Shown: positions 19,593 to 27,480 of the stretch, in pieces
Layout of the letters: the number at the start of each line of letters is the position of its first letter
Numbering within the stretch: the first letter of the stretch is position 1
NCBI GenBank assembly: GCA_019247305.1
Contig: JAFAPC010000141.1
Span: 1 to 41,846 of the forward strand
Reading direction: 5' to 3'
Origin: Pseudonocardiales bacterium
Lineage (GTDB): Bacteria; Actinomycetota; Actinomycetes; Mycobacteriales; Pseudonocardiaceae
Length of the DNA stretch: 41,846 nucleotides
Notes under the pieces: generated by a model
Databases searched by the model: none
Told to the model about the DNA's origin: nothing
What the model saw: only the letters and a program-made list of their open reading frames with translations
Position numbers and translations under genes: made by a program

Positions 19593-20483
19593 TCACTCGC
19601 GACCCACGTCCCGGTGCACGACCTTGACCGTAATCCCCTCGCCGATCCCGTCCTCCCCGCCAAGCCGGGCAGCCAGTGCCTCGGAAACGACCACGCTGCG
19701 GTGTTTACCACCGGTGCACCCCACCGCAATCGTCAGGTAGCGCTTACCCTCCCGCCGGTAACCACCGCTGATCAAGCGCAGCAGATCAAGATAGCGGCCC
19801 AGGAACTCCTCGGCGCCCTCCTGGGCCAGCACATAGTTGCGGACGTCGGCATCCAGGCCGGTGGACTCGCGCAATTCCGGGATCCAGAATGGGTTGGGCA
19901 AAAATCGTACGTCAATCACGAGGTCGGAGTCCATCGGTAGCCCGTACTTGTAGCCGAAGGACACCACGGTGATCCGGGTACGGGTGCTGGACTCGCCCCC
20001 GAACGCGTGCTCAATCTTGGCGCGAAGATGGTGCACCGACAGCCCGCTAGTGTCCAGGACCAGGTCGGCCTCCTCGCGCAGCGGAGCGAGCAGCGAGCGC
20101 TCCGTGGCGATCCCATCAGCCAGCCGGCCATCGCTTTGCAGCGGATGGCTCCGCCGCACCTGCTCGAAGCGACGGATCAGCACCGCGTCGGTGGCTTCTA
20201 AGTACAGGACCTTGGGCCGGTAGCCGCGGGCGTCCAAATCCTTGATCACCGCGGCGAGGTCGTCGGTGAACGCCCGGCTGCGCACGTCCATGACTACCGC
20301 GACCCGGGTGACCACGCCACGGGAGCGGGCCCCGAGCTCAACCATGGTGGCGATCAGTTCGGGCGGCAGGTTGTCGACCACGAACCAGCCCAGGTCCTCC
20401 AGCACCTTGGCGGCCGTGCTGCGGCCCGCTCCGGAGAGCCCAGAGACGACGGCGACCTCGATCCCACCCGCAGCCTCGGTCAC
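19593..20483 (-). CDS. rapZ: RNase adapter protein RapZ (P-loop NTPase)
   Basis: The 296-residue protein shows Walker [11 protein letters not shown] (residues ~14-23), the [11 protein letters not shown] motif and the conserved C-terminal [19 protein letters not shown]. In enterobacteria RapZ directs RNase E to GlmZ sRNA; the actinobacterial role is less clear. The GTG start overlaps the uvrC stop by four bases (GTGA). Confidence 0.95.
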   Translation of the reverse strand: MTEAAGGIEVAVVSGLSGAGRSTAAKVLEDLGWFVVDNLPPELIATMVELGARSRGVVTRVAVVMDVRSRAFTDDLAAVIKDLDARGYRPKVLYLEATDAVLIRRFEQVRRSHPLQSDGRLADGIATERSLLAPLREEADLVLDTSGLSVHHLRAKIEHAFGGESSTRTRITVVSFGYKYGLPMDSDLVIDVRFLPNPFWIPELRESTGLDADVRNYVLAQEGAEEFLGRYLDLLRLISGGYRREGKRYLTIAVGCTGGKHRSVVVSEALAARLGGEDGIGEGITVKVVHRDVGRE

Positions 20484-22450
20484 GACGTCGCTCCGTTACT
20501 CTGCATGGTTTTCTCGTCGGGGTCCGGCTGCTCAGTGCCGCCCAGGCCGGTGCCACCTAGGGCGGCGAGCACTGCCCGCGCGGTACTCGGGCCGACCCCG
20601 GGTACCTCGGTGAGCTCGTGCACGCTGGCTTGCCGGATCCGACGCACCGAGCCGAAGTGCTTGAGCAGCGCGGTGCGCCGGGTCTGCCCGAGCCCGGCGA
20701 CGTCGTCCAACGCCGAGCTGGTCATCCGCGTCGAGCGCTTCTGCCGGTGGTAGCTGATCGCGAATCGGTGTGCCTCGTCCCGCACCCGCTGCAGCAAGTA
20801 GAGGCCCTCGCTGGTGCGCGGCAGGATCACCGGGTCAGCCTCGCCGGGTAACCAGACCTCCTCCAGCCGCTTGGCCAGCCCGGCGATCGCCACGTCGGTC
20901 ACGCCGAGCTCACCGAGCACCTGCGCCGCTGCAGCCACCTGCGCCGGGCCGCCGTCTACGACGAGCAGGTTCGGTGGATAGGCGAACTTGCGAGGACGCC
21001 CGGTGGCGGGATCCAGTCCCGACTCGGTGTCCCGCTGAGCGCGGATGAAGCGCCGACGGACCACCTCCGCGATGCTCGCCACGTCGTCGGAGCGCCCCCC
21101 ACCGGCGGCGTCTCGGATCGCGAAACGCCGGTAGTCCGACTTGCGCGGCAACCCGTCCTCGAAGACCACCAATGAGGCCACCACATCGTTGCCCTGCACG
21201 TGGCTGACATCGATGCACTCGATGCGCAACGGGGCGCTGTCCAGCCCCAAGTGCTCGTGGATCTCCCGCAGCGCCGCCGCCCGGGCGGTCAAATCGCCCG
21301 CGCGGCGCAGCTTGTGCTGCGCGAAGGCCTCCTGGGCGTTGCGCGCCACGGTCTCGGCCAGCGCGCGCTTGTCCCCCCGCTGCGGCACCCGCAGCGCCAC
21401 CCGCGCGCCACGAAGCCCGGAGAGCCACTCCGTCAGCGCCTGCGCGTCCTCGGGGAGCTCGGGGACCAGCACCTCCCGGGGCACCGGCTGGGTAGCGTCG
21501 TCGGCGGCCCCGGCCAACGCCGCCTGCTCGCCGTAGAACTGGGTCAGGAACTGGCCGACCAGATCGACCTGCTCGACCCGCTCGATCACCCAGCCCCGCT
21601 GGCCCCGGACCCGCCCGCCGCGGACGTGGAACACCTGGACCGCCGTCTGGAGCTCATCGCCCGCGAAGGCGATCACGTCCGCGTCGGTGCCGTCCCCGAG
21701 CACCACCGCCTGCTTCTCCAGCGCCCGGCGCAGCGCCCCCAGGTTGTCGCGCAGCCGCGCGGCTCGCTCGAACTCCAGCTCGGCGGCGGCCGCCTCCATC
21801 TCCTGCTCCAGCCGGCGGATCATCTTGTCGGTCCGACCGGACAGGAAATCGCAGAAATCTTCGACAATGGCGCGATGCTCCTGCGCGGTGACGTAACCCA
21901 CACACGGTGCCGAGCACTTATTGATGTAGCCCAGCAGACACGGCCGGCCGATCTGGCCGTGCCGCTTGAAGACGCCGGCCGAGCACACCCGAGCCGGAAA
22001 CACCCGAGTGAGCAGGTCCAACGTCTCTCGGATGGCCCACGCGTGCGCGTAAGGCCCGAAGTACCGGACCCCCCGTCGACGGGGACCGCGATAGACGTGC
22101 AGCCGGGGATATTCTTCATTCAGCGTCACGGCCAGCACCGGATAGGACTTGTCGTCCCGATATCGGACGTTGAACCGGGGGTCGAATTCCTTAATCCAGT
22201 TGTATTCCAGCTGGAGCGCCTCGACTTCGGTGCTGACCACGGTCCACTCCACCGACGCCGCCGTGGTGACCATCTGCCGGGTGCGCGGGTGCAGCCCGGA
22301 CAGGTCAGCGAAGTAGGAGCTGAGTCGACTGCGCAGGCTCTTCGCCTTGCCGACGTAGATCACCCGGTGGTGCTCGTCGCGGAAGCGGTACACCCCTGGC
22401 GCGTCCGGGATCGTCCCCGGCGCCGGGCGGTAAGTGGAGGGATCGGCCAT
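20480..22450 (-). CDS. uvrC: Excinuclease ABC subunit C
   Basis: UvrC makes both incisions during nucleotide excision repair. The 656-residue protein has the GIY-YIG nuclease (residues ~14-95: [24 protein letters not shown]), a cysteine-bearing [10 protein letters not shown] segment, a UVR motif (near 205-240), the RNase H-like nuclease ([21 protein letters not shown] near 400) and a C-terminal double helix-hairpin-helix ([19 protein letters not shown] and [15 protein letters not shown]). ATG 22450 is the first start matching the family. The MurJ-like gene ends 26 bp upstream, so the two may be co-transcribed. Confidence 0.97.
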   Translation of the reverse strand: MADPSTYRPAPGTIPDAPGVYRFRDEHHRVIYVGKAKSLRSRLSSYFADLSGLHPRTRQMVTTAASVEWTVVSTEVEALQLEYNWIKEFDPRFNVRYRDDKSYPVLAVTLNEEYPRLHVYRGPRRRGVRYFGPYAHAWAIRETLDLLTRVFPARVCSAGVFKRHGQIGRPCLLGYINKCSAPCVGYVTAQEHRAIVEDFCDFLSGRTDKMIRRLEQEMEAAAAELEFERAARLRDNLGALRRALEKQAVVLGDGTDADVIAFAGDELQTAVQVFHVRGGRVRGQRGWVIERVEQVDLVGQFLTQFYGEQAALAGAADDATQPVPREVLVPELPEDAQALTEWLSGLRGARVALRVPQRGDKRALAETVARNAQEAFAQHKLRRAGDLTARAAALREIHEHLGLDSAPLRIECIDVSHVQGNDVVASLVVFEDGLPRKSDYRRFAIRDAAGGGRSDDVASIAEVVRRRFIRAQRDTESGLDPATGRPRKFAYPPNLLVVDGGPAQVAAAAQVLGELGVTDVAIAGLAKRLEEVWLPGEADPVILPRTSEGLYLLQRVRDEAHRFAISYHRQKRSTRMTSSALDDVAGLGQTRRTALLKHFGSVRRIRQASVHELTEVPGVGPSTARAVLAALGGTGLGGTEQPDPDEKTMQSNGATS

Positions 22451-22476
22451 CAAAGGGCAGGATAGGCGACGGAGGC

Positions 22477-24057
22477 CTACGGCCTCCAAACCCTCCGAAG
22501 CACCAGGACGTAGACCCCGAGCGCGGTGACACTGCCCACGGCGAGAAGGGCAAGATCGGCAAGCCGGTCGCCGCCATCGAGCGTGGCGAACCACCACATC
22601 GCAGCGGCCACCGGCACCATCGCGAACGTGGCGACCAGCGCCGCGATCAAGCCTCGGAACTCCAGAAATCGCTCAGGCTGGATCACCCGCCGCAGCCGGA
22701 CCAACACCGTCCCAGCGGCGACGAGCTCACTCGCCAGAATCGCCACCACCAGCCACACCAGACGAGACCCATCGGCCGGCAACAGCACAGCCACCGCCGC
22801 GGCAACAACCACCACACCAAAAGCCACCTCGCTGGCCCGGCACGGAATGCGCTCCTCCAACCGCGCGAACAGCGCCTGGCGACCGATGTCGTGCACCCCG
22901 CCGACCAACTGAGCCACCGCCACCACCCCCAAACAGGCGGCCAGCGGCCCGATCAACGCCGCGCCCCGCAACTTACCATTAGCGAGAATGTTCGCCGTCG
23001 GCAAGCAGTTCACCGCGAGCAACACCAGCAACGGCAAGCTGGCGATCACGGCATAAGACAAGGCCTGCCGCCACGCCGAACCAAACGTCACCTCATCCTC
23101 ACGATGAGCGGCATGAGCTAACCCCGGCAGCGCAGCCATCGACACCGCATGGGCACTGACATACGACAGCGAATACAACACTGAATGAGACAGCTGCACC
23201 ACGAACGCCCCCCCAGGTACCGAGCCGGCCACCGTGAACAGCACGTACATCGCCGCGGCCGGCCACGCCGCCACCCCCACCGACCGCACCAGCCGGCGAG
23301 TCACCGCCCGAGCCTCGACGTCACGGCGCCACCGCATCGACGGCCACGTCAGCAAACCCACCCGCGCGGTACCGAACAGCTGTAGCCCCGCATGCAGCGC
23401 GACAGCTACCGTGCTGCCCATCCCCAGCACCACCACCAGACCAACCGGCACATGATCAACATCAAGACCCATCCCGTAGTACCCGCCAGCCACTACCACC
23501 GTCAGGATCAAGATGACGTTCTCCACCGCGGACGCCCCCGCCGCCAGCGCGAAACGCCCACGAGCCTGCTGAGCGGCCGCACCCACGTGCGCCAGGATGT
23601 ATAAGAGGACTTGGGGCGCGATGAGCAGGACCAACAGCGTGGACAGCCACCTGCCCCGCGCCCGGGCGGCAGGATCCGGGATCCCGAGGGTCAGGGTCCA
23701 GGCCACCACCGGCGACAGGATCATCAATAACGCGATCACCACGGCCGAGACAGCCAGCAGCCACCCGCTCACCCCAGCGAGCACCTCCCGGGCCCGCCCT
23801 ATGCCGCCGGCACCGAGGGAGCGGACCACACCAGGCACCAGCACCATCGCCAACACCGGTCCGGCGATCAAGATGAACACCAGATGCGGGACGAAGTAGC
23901 CGGTCTGGAAGGCATTAGCAAAATAGGTCGGTCCCAGTACCGCCCCGATCACCACCACCCGCAGCAGCCCAGTAGCCCTGCTCACTAGCCCCCAACCCGC
24001 GACGGTGGCTGAGTTCCGCGCCGTGGTGGTGGGAGTTTGGTTCTCCAGCGCCCGCAC
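22477..24057 (-). CDS. murJ: MurJ/MviN-family lipid flippase-like membrane protein
   Basis: The 526-residue polytopic protein has about 13-14 hydrophobic helices across the whole length and the MurJ-type N-terminus [20 protein letters not shown] and [16 protein letters not shown]. MurJ flips lipid II; related proteins flip other lipid-linked sugars. The essential actinobacterial murJ usually lies near the origin, so this may be a second, specialised flippase. The GTG at 24057 lies 16 bp after the MarR stop; the open frame upstream overlaps marR and looks non-coding. It sits between a MarR/ABC export module and uvrC, and may be co-transcribed with both. Confidence 0.82.
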   Translation of the reverse strand: MRALENQTPTTTARNSATVAGWGLVSRATGLLRVVVIGAVLGPTYFANAFQTGYFVPHLVFILIAGPVLAMVLVPGVVRSLGAGGIGRAREVLAGVSGWLLAVSAVVIALLMILSPVVAWTLTLGIPDPAARARGRWLSTLLVLLIAPQVLLYILAHVGAAAQQARGRFALAAGASAVENVILILTVVVAGGYYGMGLDVDHVPVGLVVVLGMGSTVAVALHAGLQLFGTARVGLLTWPSMRWRRDVEARAVTRRLVRSVGVAAWPAAAMYVLFTVAGSVPGGAFVVQLSHSVLYSLSYVSAHAVSMAALPGLAHAAHREDEVTFGSAWRQALSYAVIASLPLLVLLAVNCLPTANILANGKLRGAALIGPLAACLGVVAVAQLVGGVHDIGRQALFARLEERIPCRASEVAFGVVVVAAAVAVLLPADGSRLVWLVVAILASELVAAGTVLVRLRRVIQPERFLEFRGLIAALVATFAMVPVAAAMWWFATLDGGDRLADLALLAVGSVTALGVYVLVLRRVWRP

Positions 24058-24073
24058 TACGGATCCGCTCGGC

Positions 24074-24547
24074 CTATCGCTTCGCAGATCGCTCCTCCTC
24101 CGCATCGAGCGCAACCAGCAACGCGCGCAGCGCAGGCAGCGCCTGAGCCAGCGCCTGCCGATCGGCCACCGAAAGCCCTGCCACACCATCGGCGACTAAC
24201 TCGACGCGAGCCTGCCGCCACGCTGCTAATCGTTGGGTGGCCGCCTCGGTTAACCACAACCGCGCCGCACGACGGTCATCAGGATCGGTCTGGCGCACCA
24301 GCATCCCCTGGTCGATGAGCTGGTTGACCAACGTACTCACCGAGTTGGCCGCCAGATGCAAGGCACGTCCCGCCGGCGCGATGCCGATGCCCGGCTGCTT
24401 CTTGATGACCTGCAGCAGCTCCACCTGGGCGCCGCGGAGCGGTGGGTCGGGCACCACCGATCGCAGCCTCCGGTGCACCAGGCGCCGCAACGCGGCGATG
24501 GTCGTCATCAGCTCCTCGCCCAGCACACTCTGCTCAAGGCTCGTCAC
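24074..24547 (-). CDS. MarR-family transcriptional regulator 1
   Basis: The 157-residue winged-helix protein has the MarR recognition region (GRALHLAANSVSTLVNQLID, then MLVRQTDPDDRRAARLWLT), followed by a dimerisation helix. It is a close paralogue of the regulator at 26184-26645, with nearly the same sequence throughout. The start is a GTG without a ribosome-binding site and with TATTGT six bases upstream. MarR proteins usually repress nearby exporters, so control of the adjacent ABC transporter or MurJ-like gene is inferred. Confidence 0.9.
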   Translation of the reverse strand: MTSLEQSVLGEELMTTIAALRRLVHRRLRSVVPDPPLRGAQVELLQVIKKQPGIGIAPAGRALHLAANSVSTLVNQLIDQGMLVRQTDPDDRRAARLWLTEAATQRLAAWRQARVELVADGVAGLSVADRQALAQALPALRALLVALDAEEERSAKR

Positions 24548-24553
24548 ACAATG

Positions 24554-24559
24554 ACAATA
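24554..24559 (-). promoter_or_regulatory. Leaderless-type -10 element (TATTGT) of marR 1
   Basis: On the minus strand TATTGT is followed by CATTGT and then GTG. The block upstream (CCTAAAAGC) resembles that of the paralogous marR (CCTATTAAGAGC), suggesting a shared operator. Confidence 0.5.
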
Positions 24560-24596
24560 GCTTTTAGGAGGCCCGCCACGCTGGTGGTGCCTGGGA

Positions 24597-25418
24597 TCAG
24601 CGAACCAGCCGGCCGAGCAGGGCGGAAGAGATACTGATCATCACCACTGATGCCACGATCAGGACGCCGAAGTCCAGCCCCAGCTGAGCGGGAACGCCGA
24701 TGAGCAGTCCGCGCAGCGCGTCGACCTCATACCCGAGCGGATTGACGTGGTTGATCACCTTTAGCCAGCCGGGCATGAGGCTCACCGGGTACAACGCGCT
24801 GGACCCGAAGAACAGCGGCATGGTGATGGCCTGTCCAATACCCATCAGCCGATCGCGGGTGAGCACCAGTCCGGCGATGGTGATCGACAGGCAGCAGAAG
24901 AAGACTGAGCCGAGGATCACGACGACCGCCATGGCCAGCAACGTGATGGGGTTACCGGTCAACCCCACGCCCAGCACTGCTGCAAACACCAGGACCACCA
25001 GTGCCTGGACCAATGCCCGCACCGCGGCGGCGAAGGCCTTACCCGTGACCAGCGCGACCCGTGGGGTCGGGGTTACCAGCAGCTTGGCCAGCACCCCGGC
25101 GTCGCGCTCCCAAATGATCTGGATCCCGTAGAAGATCGCAATGAACAACGCGGACTGGGCGAGGATTCCCGGTGCCAGGTAGTCGAGATAAGGGATTCCG
25201 CCGGTGGGGATGACCCGCAACCGGGTGAAGGTCTCACCGAAGATCACTAACCACAGCACCGGTTGGACCGCGCGAGTGATCAGCTCGATGCGGTCGTGAC
25301 GCAGCTTCTGCAGTTCGACCAGGCACAGGGTGCTGATCCGGGAGAGCAGCAGACGAGGCAGGCCGACCCGGGCCGGTTCAGCCCAGTCGACGCGCCGTCC
25401 GGCGAGTCGCTCGGACAT
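24597..25418 (-). CDS. ABC-2 type transporter permease (DrrB-like)
   Basis: The 273-residue permease has six hydrophobic segments and the ABC-2 signature features: LAPGILAQSALFIAIFYG, IIWERDAGVLAKLLVTPTPR and NHVNPLGYEVDALRGLL. This layout is typical of DrrB-type drug or lipid exporters. The ATG at 25418 lies 41 bp inside the ATPase gene, with GAGAGAGG just upstream, so translation is coupled. The substrate is unknown; the MarR regulators on both sides suggest induction by a small molecule. Confidence 0.92.
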   Translation of the reverse strand: MSERLAGRRVDWAEPARVGLPRLLLSRISTLCLVELQKLRHDRIELITRAVQPVLWLVIFGETFTRLRVIPTGGIPYLDYLAPGILAQSALFIAIFYGIQIIWERDAGVLAKLLVTPTPRVALVTGKAFAAAVRALVQALVVLVFAAVLGVGLTGNPITLLAMAVVVILGSVFFCCLSITIAGLVLTRDRLMGIGQAITMPLFFGSSALYPVSLMPGWLKVINHVNPLGYEVDALRGLLIGVPAQLGLDFGVLIVASVVMISISSALLGRLVR

Positions 25419-26187
25419 CGCGCATCCTCTCTCCCGCGTCGCTGCCCAGCTCGTCGCCAGTGACGGCGCGAAACACATCGTCCAGCGTGGCGTCCAGGCC
25501 GAGGCCAGCCTTGAGCTCCCTCGGCGAGCCCACCGCGCGGATCCGGCCCCGGTGCATCATGGCGATCCGATCGCAGTGCTGGTCGGCCTCGTCCATGTAG
25601 TGGGTCGTGACCAGCACGGTCATCCCCGTGCTCGCCCCGACGTCGAGGATCCGGTCCCACACGCTGGCCCGGCCGATGGGGTCCAGGCCAATCGTCGGCT
25701 CGTCCAGCACCAGCAGCCGTGGTGCGTTGACCAGAGCCTGAGCAAGTTCCAACCGGCGGATCATGCCGCCGGAGTAGGTGCCCGCCGTGCGGTTGGCGAC
25801 CTCGGTCAAGCCGACCGACTCCAACGCGGCGTCCACGATCCGACGCCGCCGAGCACGGGGGACGTCGAACAGGCGCGCGAACAGCGCCACATTCTCCCGG
25901 CCGGTCAGCGCGGCGTCGGCGGACAGCTGCTGCGGCACATATCCGATCAACCGCCGCACACCCAGCTTGTGGCGGGCCACGTCCACGCCGAAGACCTCGA
26001 TAGTCCCGGTCGGCGCCGGCAGCAGTGTCGTGATCATGCGGATCGTCGTGGTCTTGCCGGCACCGTTCGGCCCAAGCAGCCCGAACACCGTCCCCGCCGT
26101 AACGTCGAGGTCAACACCGTCGACCGCGACCGTGTCCCCGAAACGGTGCCGGATCCCCGTACCGTGCACGGCGAGCGGAGCCATCAT
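25378..26187 (-). CDS. ABC transporter ATP-binding protein (DrrA-like)
   Basis: The 269-residue ATPase has Walker A GPNGAGKTTT (near 39-48), a Q-loop (YVPQQ), the signature TYSGGMIRRLELAQAL (an SGGM variant typical of DrrA-type exporters), Walker B LLVLDEPTIGLDP and an H-loop (VTTHYMDEA). The C-terminus (ATLDDVFRAVTG) matches daunorubicin-resistance-type ATPases. The ATG overlaps the upstream marR 2 stop by four bases, so regulator, ATPase and permease form one operon. Confidence 0.95.
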   Translation of the reverse strand: MMAPLAVHGTGIRHRFGDTVAVDGVDLDVTAGTVFGLLGPNGAGKTTTIRMITTLLPAPTGTIEVFGVDVARHKLGVRRLIGYVPQQLSADAALTGRENVALFARLFDVPRARRRRIVDAALESVGLTEVANRTAGTYSGGMIRRLELAQALVNAPRLLVLDEPTIGLDPIGRASVWDRILDVGASTGMTVLVTTHYMDEADQHCDRIAMMHRGRIRAVGSPRELKAGLGLDATLDDVFRAVTGDELGSDAGERMRDVRATRRTARRLG

Positions 26188-26645
26188 CGCTGCTCCCCCG
26201 CCTCGAGCGCCACCAGCAGCGCGCGCAGCGCCGGCAGCGCCTGAGCCAGCGCCTGCCGATCGGCCACCGAAAGTCCTGCCACACCACCCGTGACCAGCTC
26301 AACACGAGCGCGCCGCCACGCTGCTAATCGTTGGGTGGCCGCCTCGGTCAACCACAACCGCGCCGCACGACGATCATCAGGATCAGCCTGACGCACCAGC
26401 ATCCCCTGATCGACGAGCTGGTTGACCAACGTACTCACCGAGTTGGCCGCCAACTGCAAGGCACGCCCCGCCGGCGCGATCCCAATACCCGGCTGCCTCT
26501 CGACCACCTGCAGCAACTCCACCTGAGCACCCCGTAATGGCGGACCGGGCATCACCGGTCGCAGCCTGCGGCGCACCAGACGCCGCAGCGCAGCCATGGT
26601 CGTCATCAGCTCCTCGCTCAGCACAACCTGCTCAAGGCCCGTCAT
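26184..26645 (-). CDS. MarR-family transcriptional regulator 2
   Basis: The 153-residue protein is nearly collinear with marR 1: MTGLEQVVLSEELMTTMAAL versus MTSLEQSVLGEELMTTIAAL, with the same GRALQLAANSVSTLVNQLVD recognition region. The ATG at 26645 corresponds to the paralogue's start and has no ribosome-binding site, but it has TACCTT six bases upstream. The longer open frame to 26711 is non-homologous. It heads the operon with the ABC exporter and diverges from vapB across 127 bp. Confidence 0.92.
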   Translation of the reverse strand: MTGLEQVVLSEELMTTMAALRRLVRRRLRPVMPGPPLRGAQVELLQVVERQPGIGIAPAGRALQLAANSVSTLVNQLVDQGMLVRQADPDDRRAARLWLTEAATQRLAAWRRARVELVTGGVAGLSVADRQALAQALPALRALLVALEAGEQR

Positions 26646-26651
26646 GCGACC

Positions 26652-26681
26652 AAGGTAGCTCTTAATAGGAACTGCTCGCAA
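26652..26681 (-). promoter_or_regulatory. Sigma-A-type promoter of the marR 2-ABC operon
   Basis: On the minus strand TTGCGA (26676-26681) is separated by 18 bp from TACCTT (26652-26657), and the start codon follows six bases later. It is the best -35/-10 pair seen in this window and predicts a leaderless mRNA. Confidence 0.6.
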
Positions 26682-26746
26682 TGAGATATAAATGGGCCTG
26701 GGGCCGCCCACACCTGTTCACCTTTCGGTAGGAAGGAAGGGATTAT

Positions 26747-26756
26747 TGGACGTCCA
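26747..26756. promoter_or_regulatory. Palindrome TGGACGTCCA, candidate VapB operator
   Basis: This perfect 10-bp palindrome ends four bases before the vapB -10 hexamer. VapB-VapC complexes commonly repress their own promoter by binding such palindromes, so autoregulation is likely by analogy. Confidence 0.45.
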
Positions 26757-26760
26757 GTAG

Positions 26761-26766
26761 TAAGAT
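26761..26766 (+). promoter_or_regulatory. Leaderless-type -10 element (TAAGAT) of vapB
   Basis: TAAGAT is followed by AGTTGC and then the ATG at 26773. There is no ribosome-binding site in between. A clear -35 is not visible. Confidence 0.55.
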
Positions 26767-26772
26767 AGTTGC

Positions 26773-27021
26773 ATGGCCATTGCGAAGGTGTCGGTGAGCC
26801 TCGACGCCGATCTGCTTGCGGAGGCCCGCGAGCTGGCTGGGCCACGCGGGCTCTCAGCGTTGATCAACGATGCCCTGCGAGTCAGGCTCCAGCAGGCCCG
26901 GGTCGGCCGGCTGCTGGATGAGATGGACGACGAGTTCGGTCCCGTGCCCGCAGAGATCGAGGAAGAGGTCCGCCGGCAATGGCCGCAAGCCGATCACGCC
27001 AGCCAGTTCCCCAGCGCCTGA
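26773..27021 (+). CDS. vapB: Type II antitoxin, VapB-like
   Basis: The 82-residue protein has an N-terminal ribbon-helix-helix (AIAKVSVSLDADLLAEAREL, GLSALINDALRVRL), the usual DNA-binding fold of VapB antitoxins, and an acidic C-terminus (DEMDDEFGPVPAEIEEEV) suited to binding and masking a PIN toxin. It overlaps the PIN-toxin gene by 43 bp. The mRNA looks leaderless. Confidence 0.85.
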   Translation: MAIAKVSVSLDADLLAEARELAGPRGLSALINDALRVRLQQARVGRLLDEMDDEFGPVPAEIEEEVRRQWPQADHASQFPSA

Positions 27022-27392
27022 TCCTGGACTCTGGCGCGGTCATCAGCTGGTCACGAGGTGACGCACGAACCCGGGCGATCCTGCGGGAGGCCCTCGCACG
27101 TCACATCGAGCTGCGCGTCCCGGTGGTCGTGCTCGCCGAGACCCTCCGCGGCGGCGCCCGGGACGCACCCGTGAATCGAGTCCTCAAGGCCGTCGGCACG
27201 GCGGCGACAGCGCCCGACACCGGCCGGGAGGCGGGGCGGCTGCTCGGGCGAACTGGCGGCGGTAACACCGCCGATGCTCTCGTCGCCGCTGAGGCACTCG
27301 CGATACCGGGTTCGACGATCGTGACCGGTGATCCTGACGACCTGCGGGCTCTGCTCGCCGATCAGGACGGCATCGCGATCCACGCGATCTGA
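26979..27392 (+). CDS. vapC: PIN-domain ribonuclease toxin, VapC-like
   Basis: The 137-residue PIN domain has all four expected acidic residues: Asp17 (LILDSGA), Glu54 (LAETLRG), Asp99 (NTADALVA) and Asp118 (VTGDPDD). VapC toxins cut tRNA or rRNA. The ATG at 26979 is inside vapB, which is typical for translational coupling. The pair lies immediately upstream of TIR gene 2, and all three point the same way, so a small defence cluster is possible. Confidence 0.88.
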   Translation: MAASRSRQPVPQRLILDSGAVISWSRGDARTRAILREALARHIELRVPVVVLAETLRGGARDAPVNRVLKAVGTAATAPDTGREAGRLLGRTGGGNTADALVAAEALAIPGSTIVTGDPDDLRALLADQDGIAIHAI

Positions 27393-27441
27393 CCCCACTC
27401 CGATCATCCAGCTGGTCACCGTCGGTAGCGCTCAGGCCCGG

Positions 27442-27447
27442 TAAGGT
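27442..27447 (+). promoter_or_regulatory. Putative -10 element (TAAGGT) upstream of TIR gene 2
   Basis: CAGGCCCGGTAAGGTGCCG matches the sequence upstream of TIR gene 1 with one base inserted. The GTG start lies 33 bp downstream with GGGGAGG in between, so transcription independent of vapBC is plausible. Confidence 0.45.
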
Positions 27448-27480
27448 GCCGACTGGCACAAGGGCGCCAGGGGAGGTGCG

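Noticed and set aside
21200..22465. 421-codon plus-strand open frame opposite uvrC
   Set aside because: It is a shadow of uvrC, whose domain motifs are complete.
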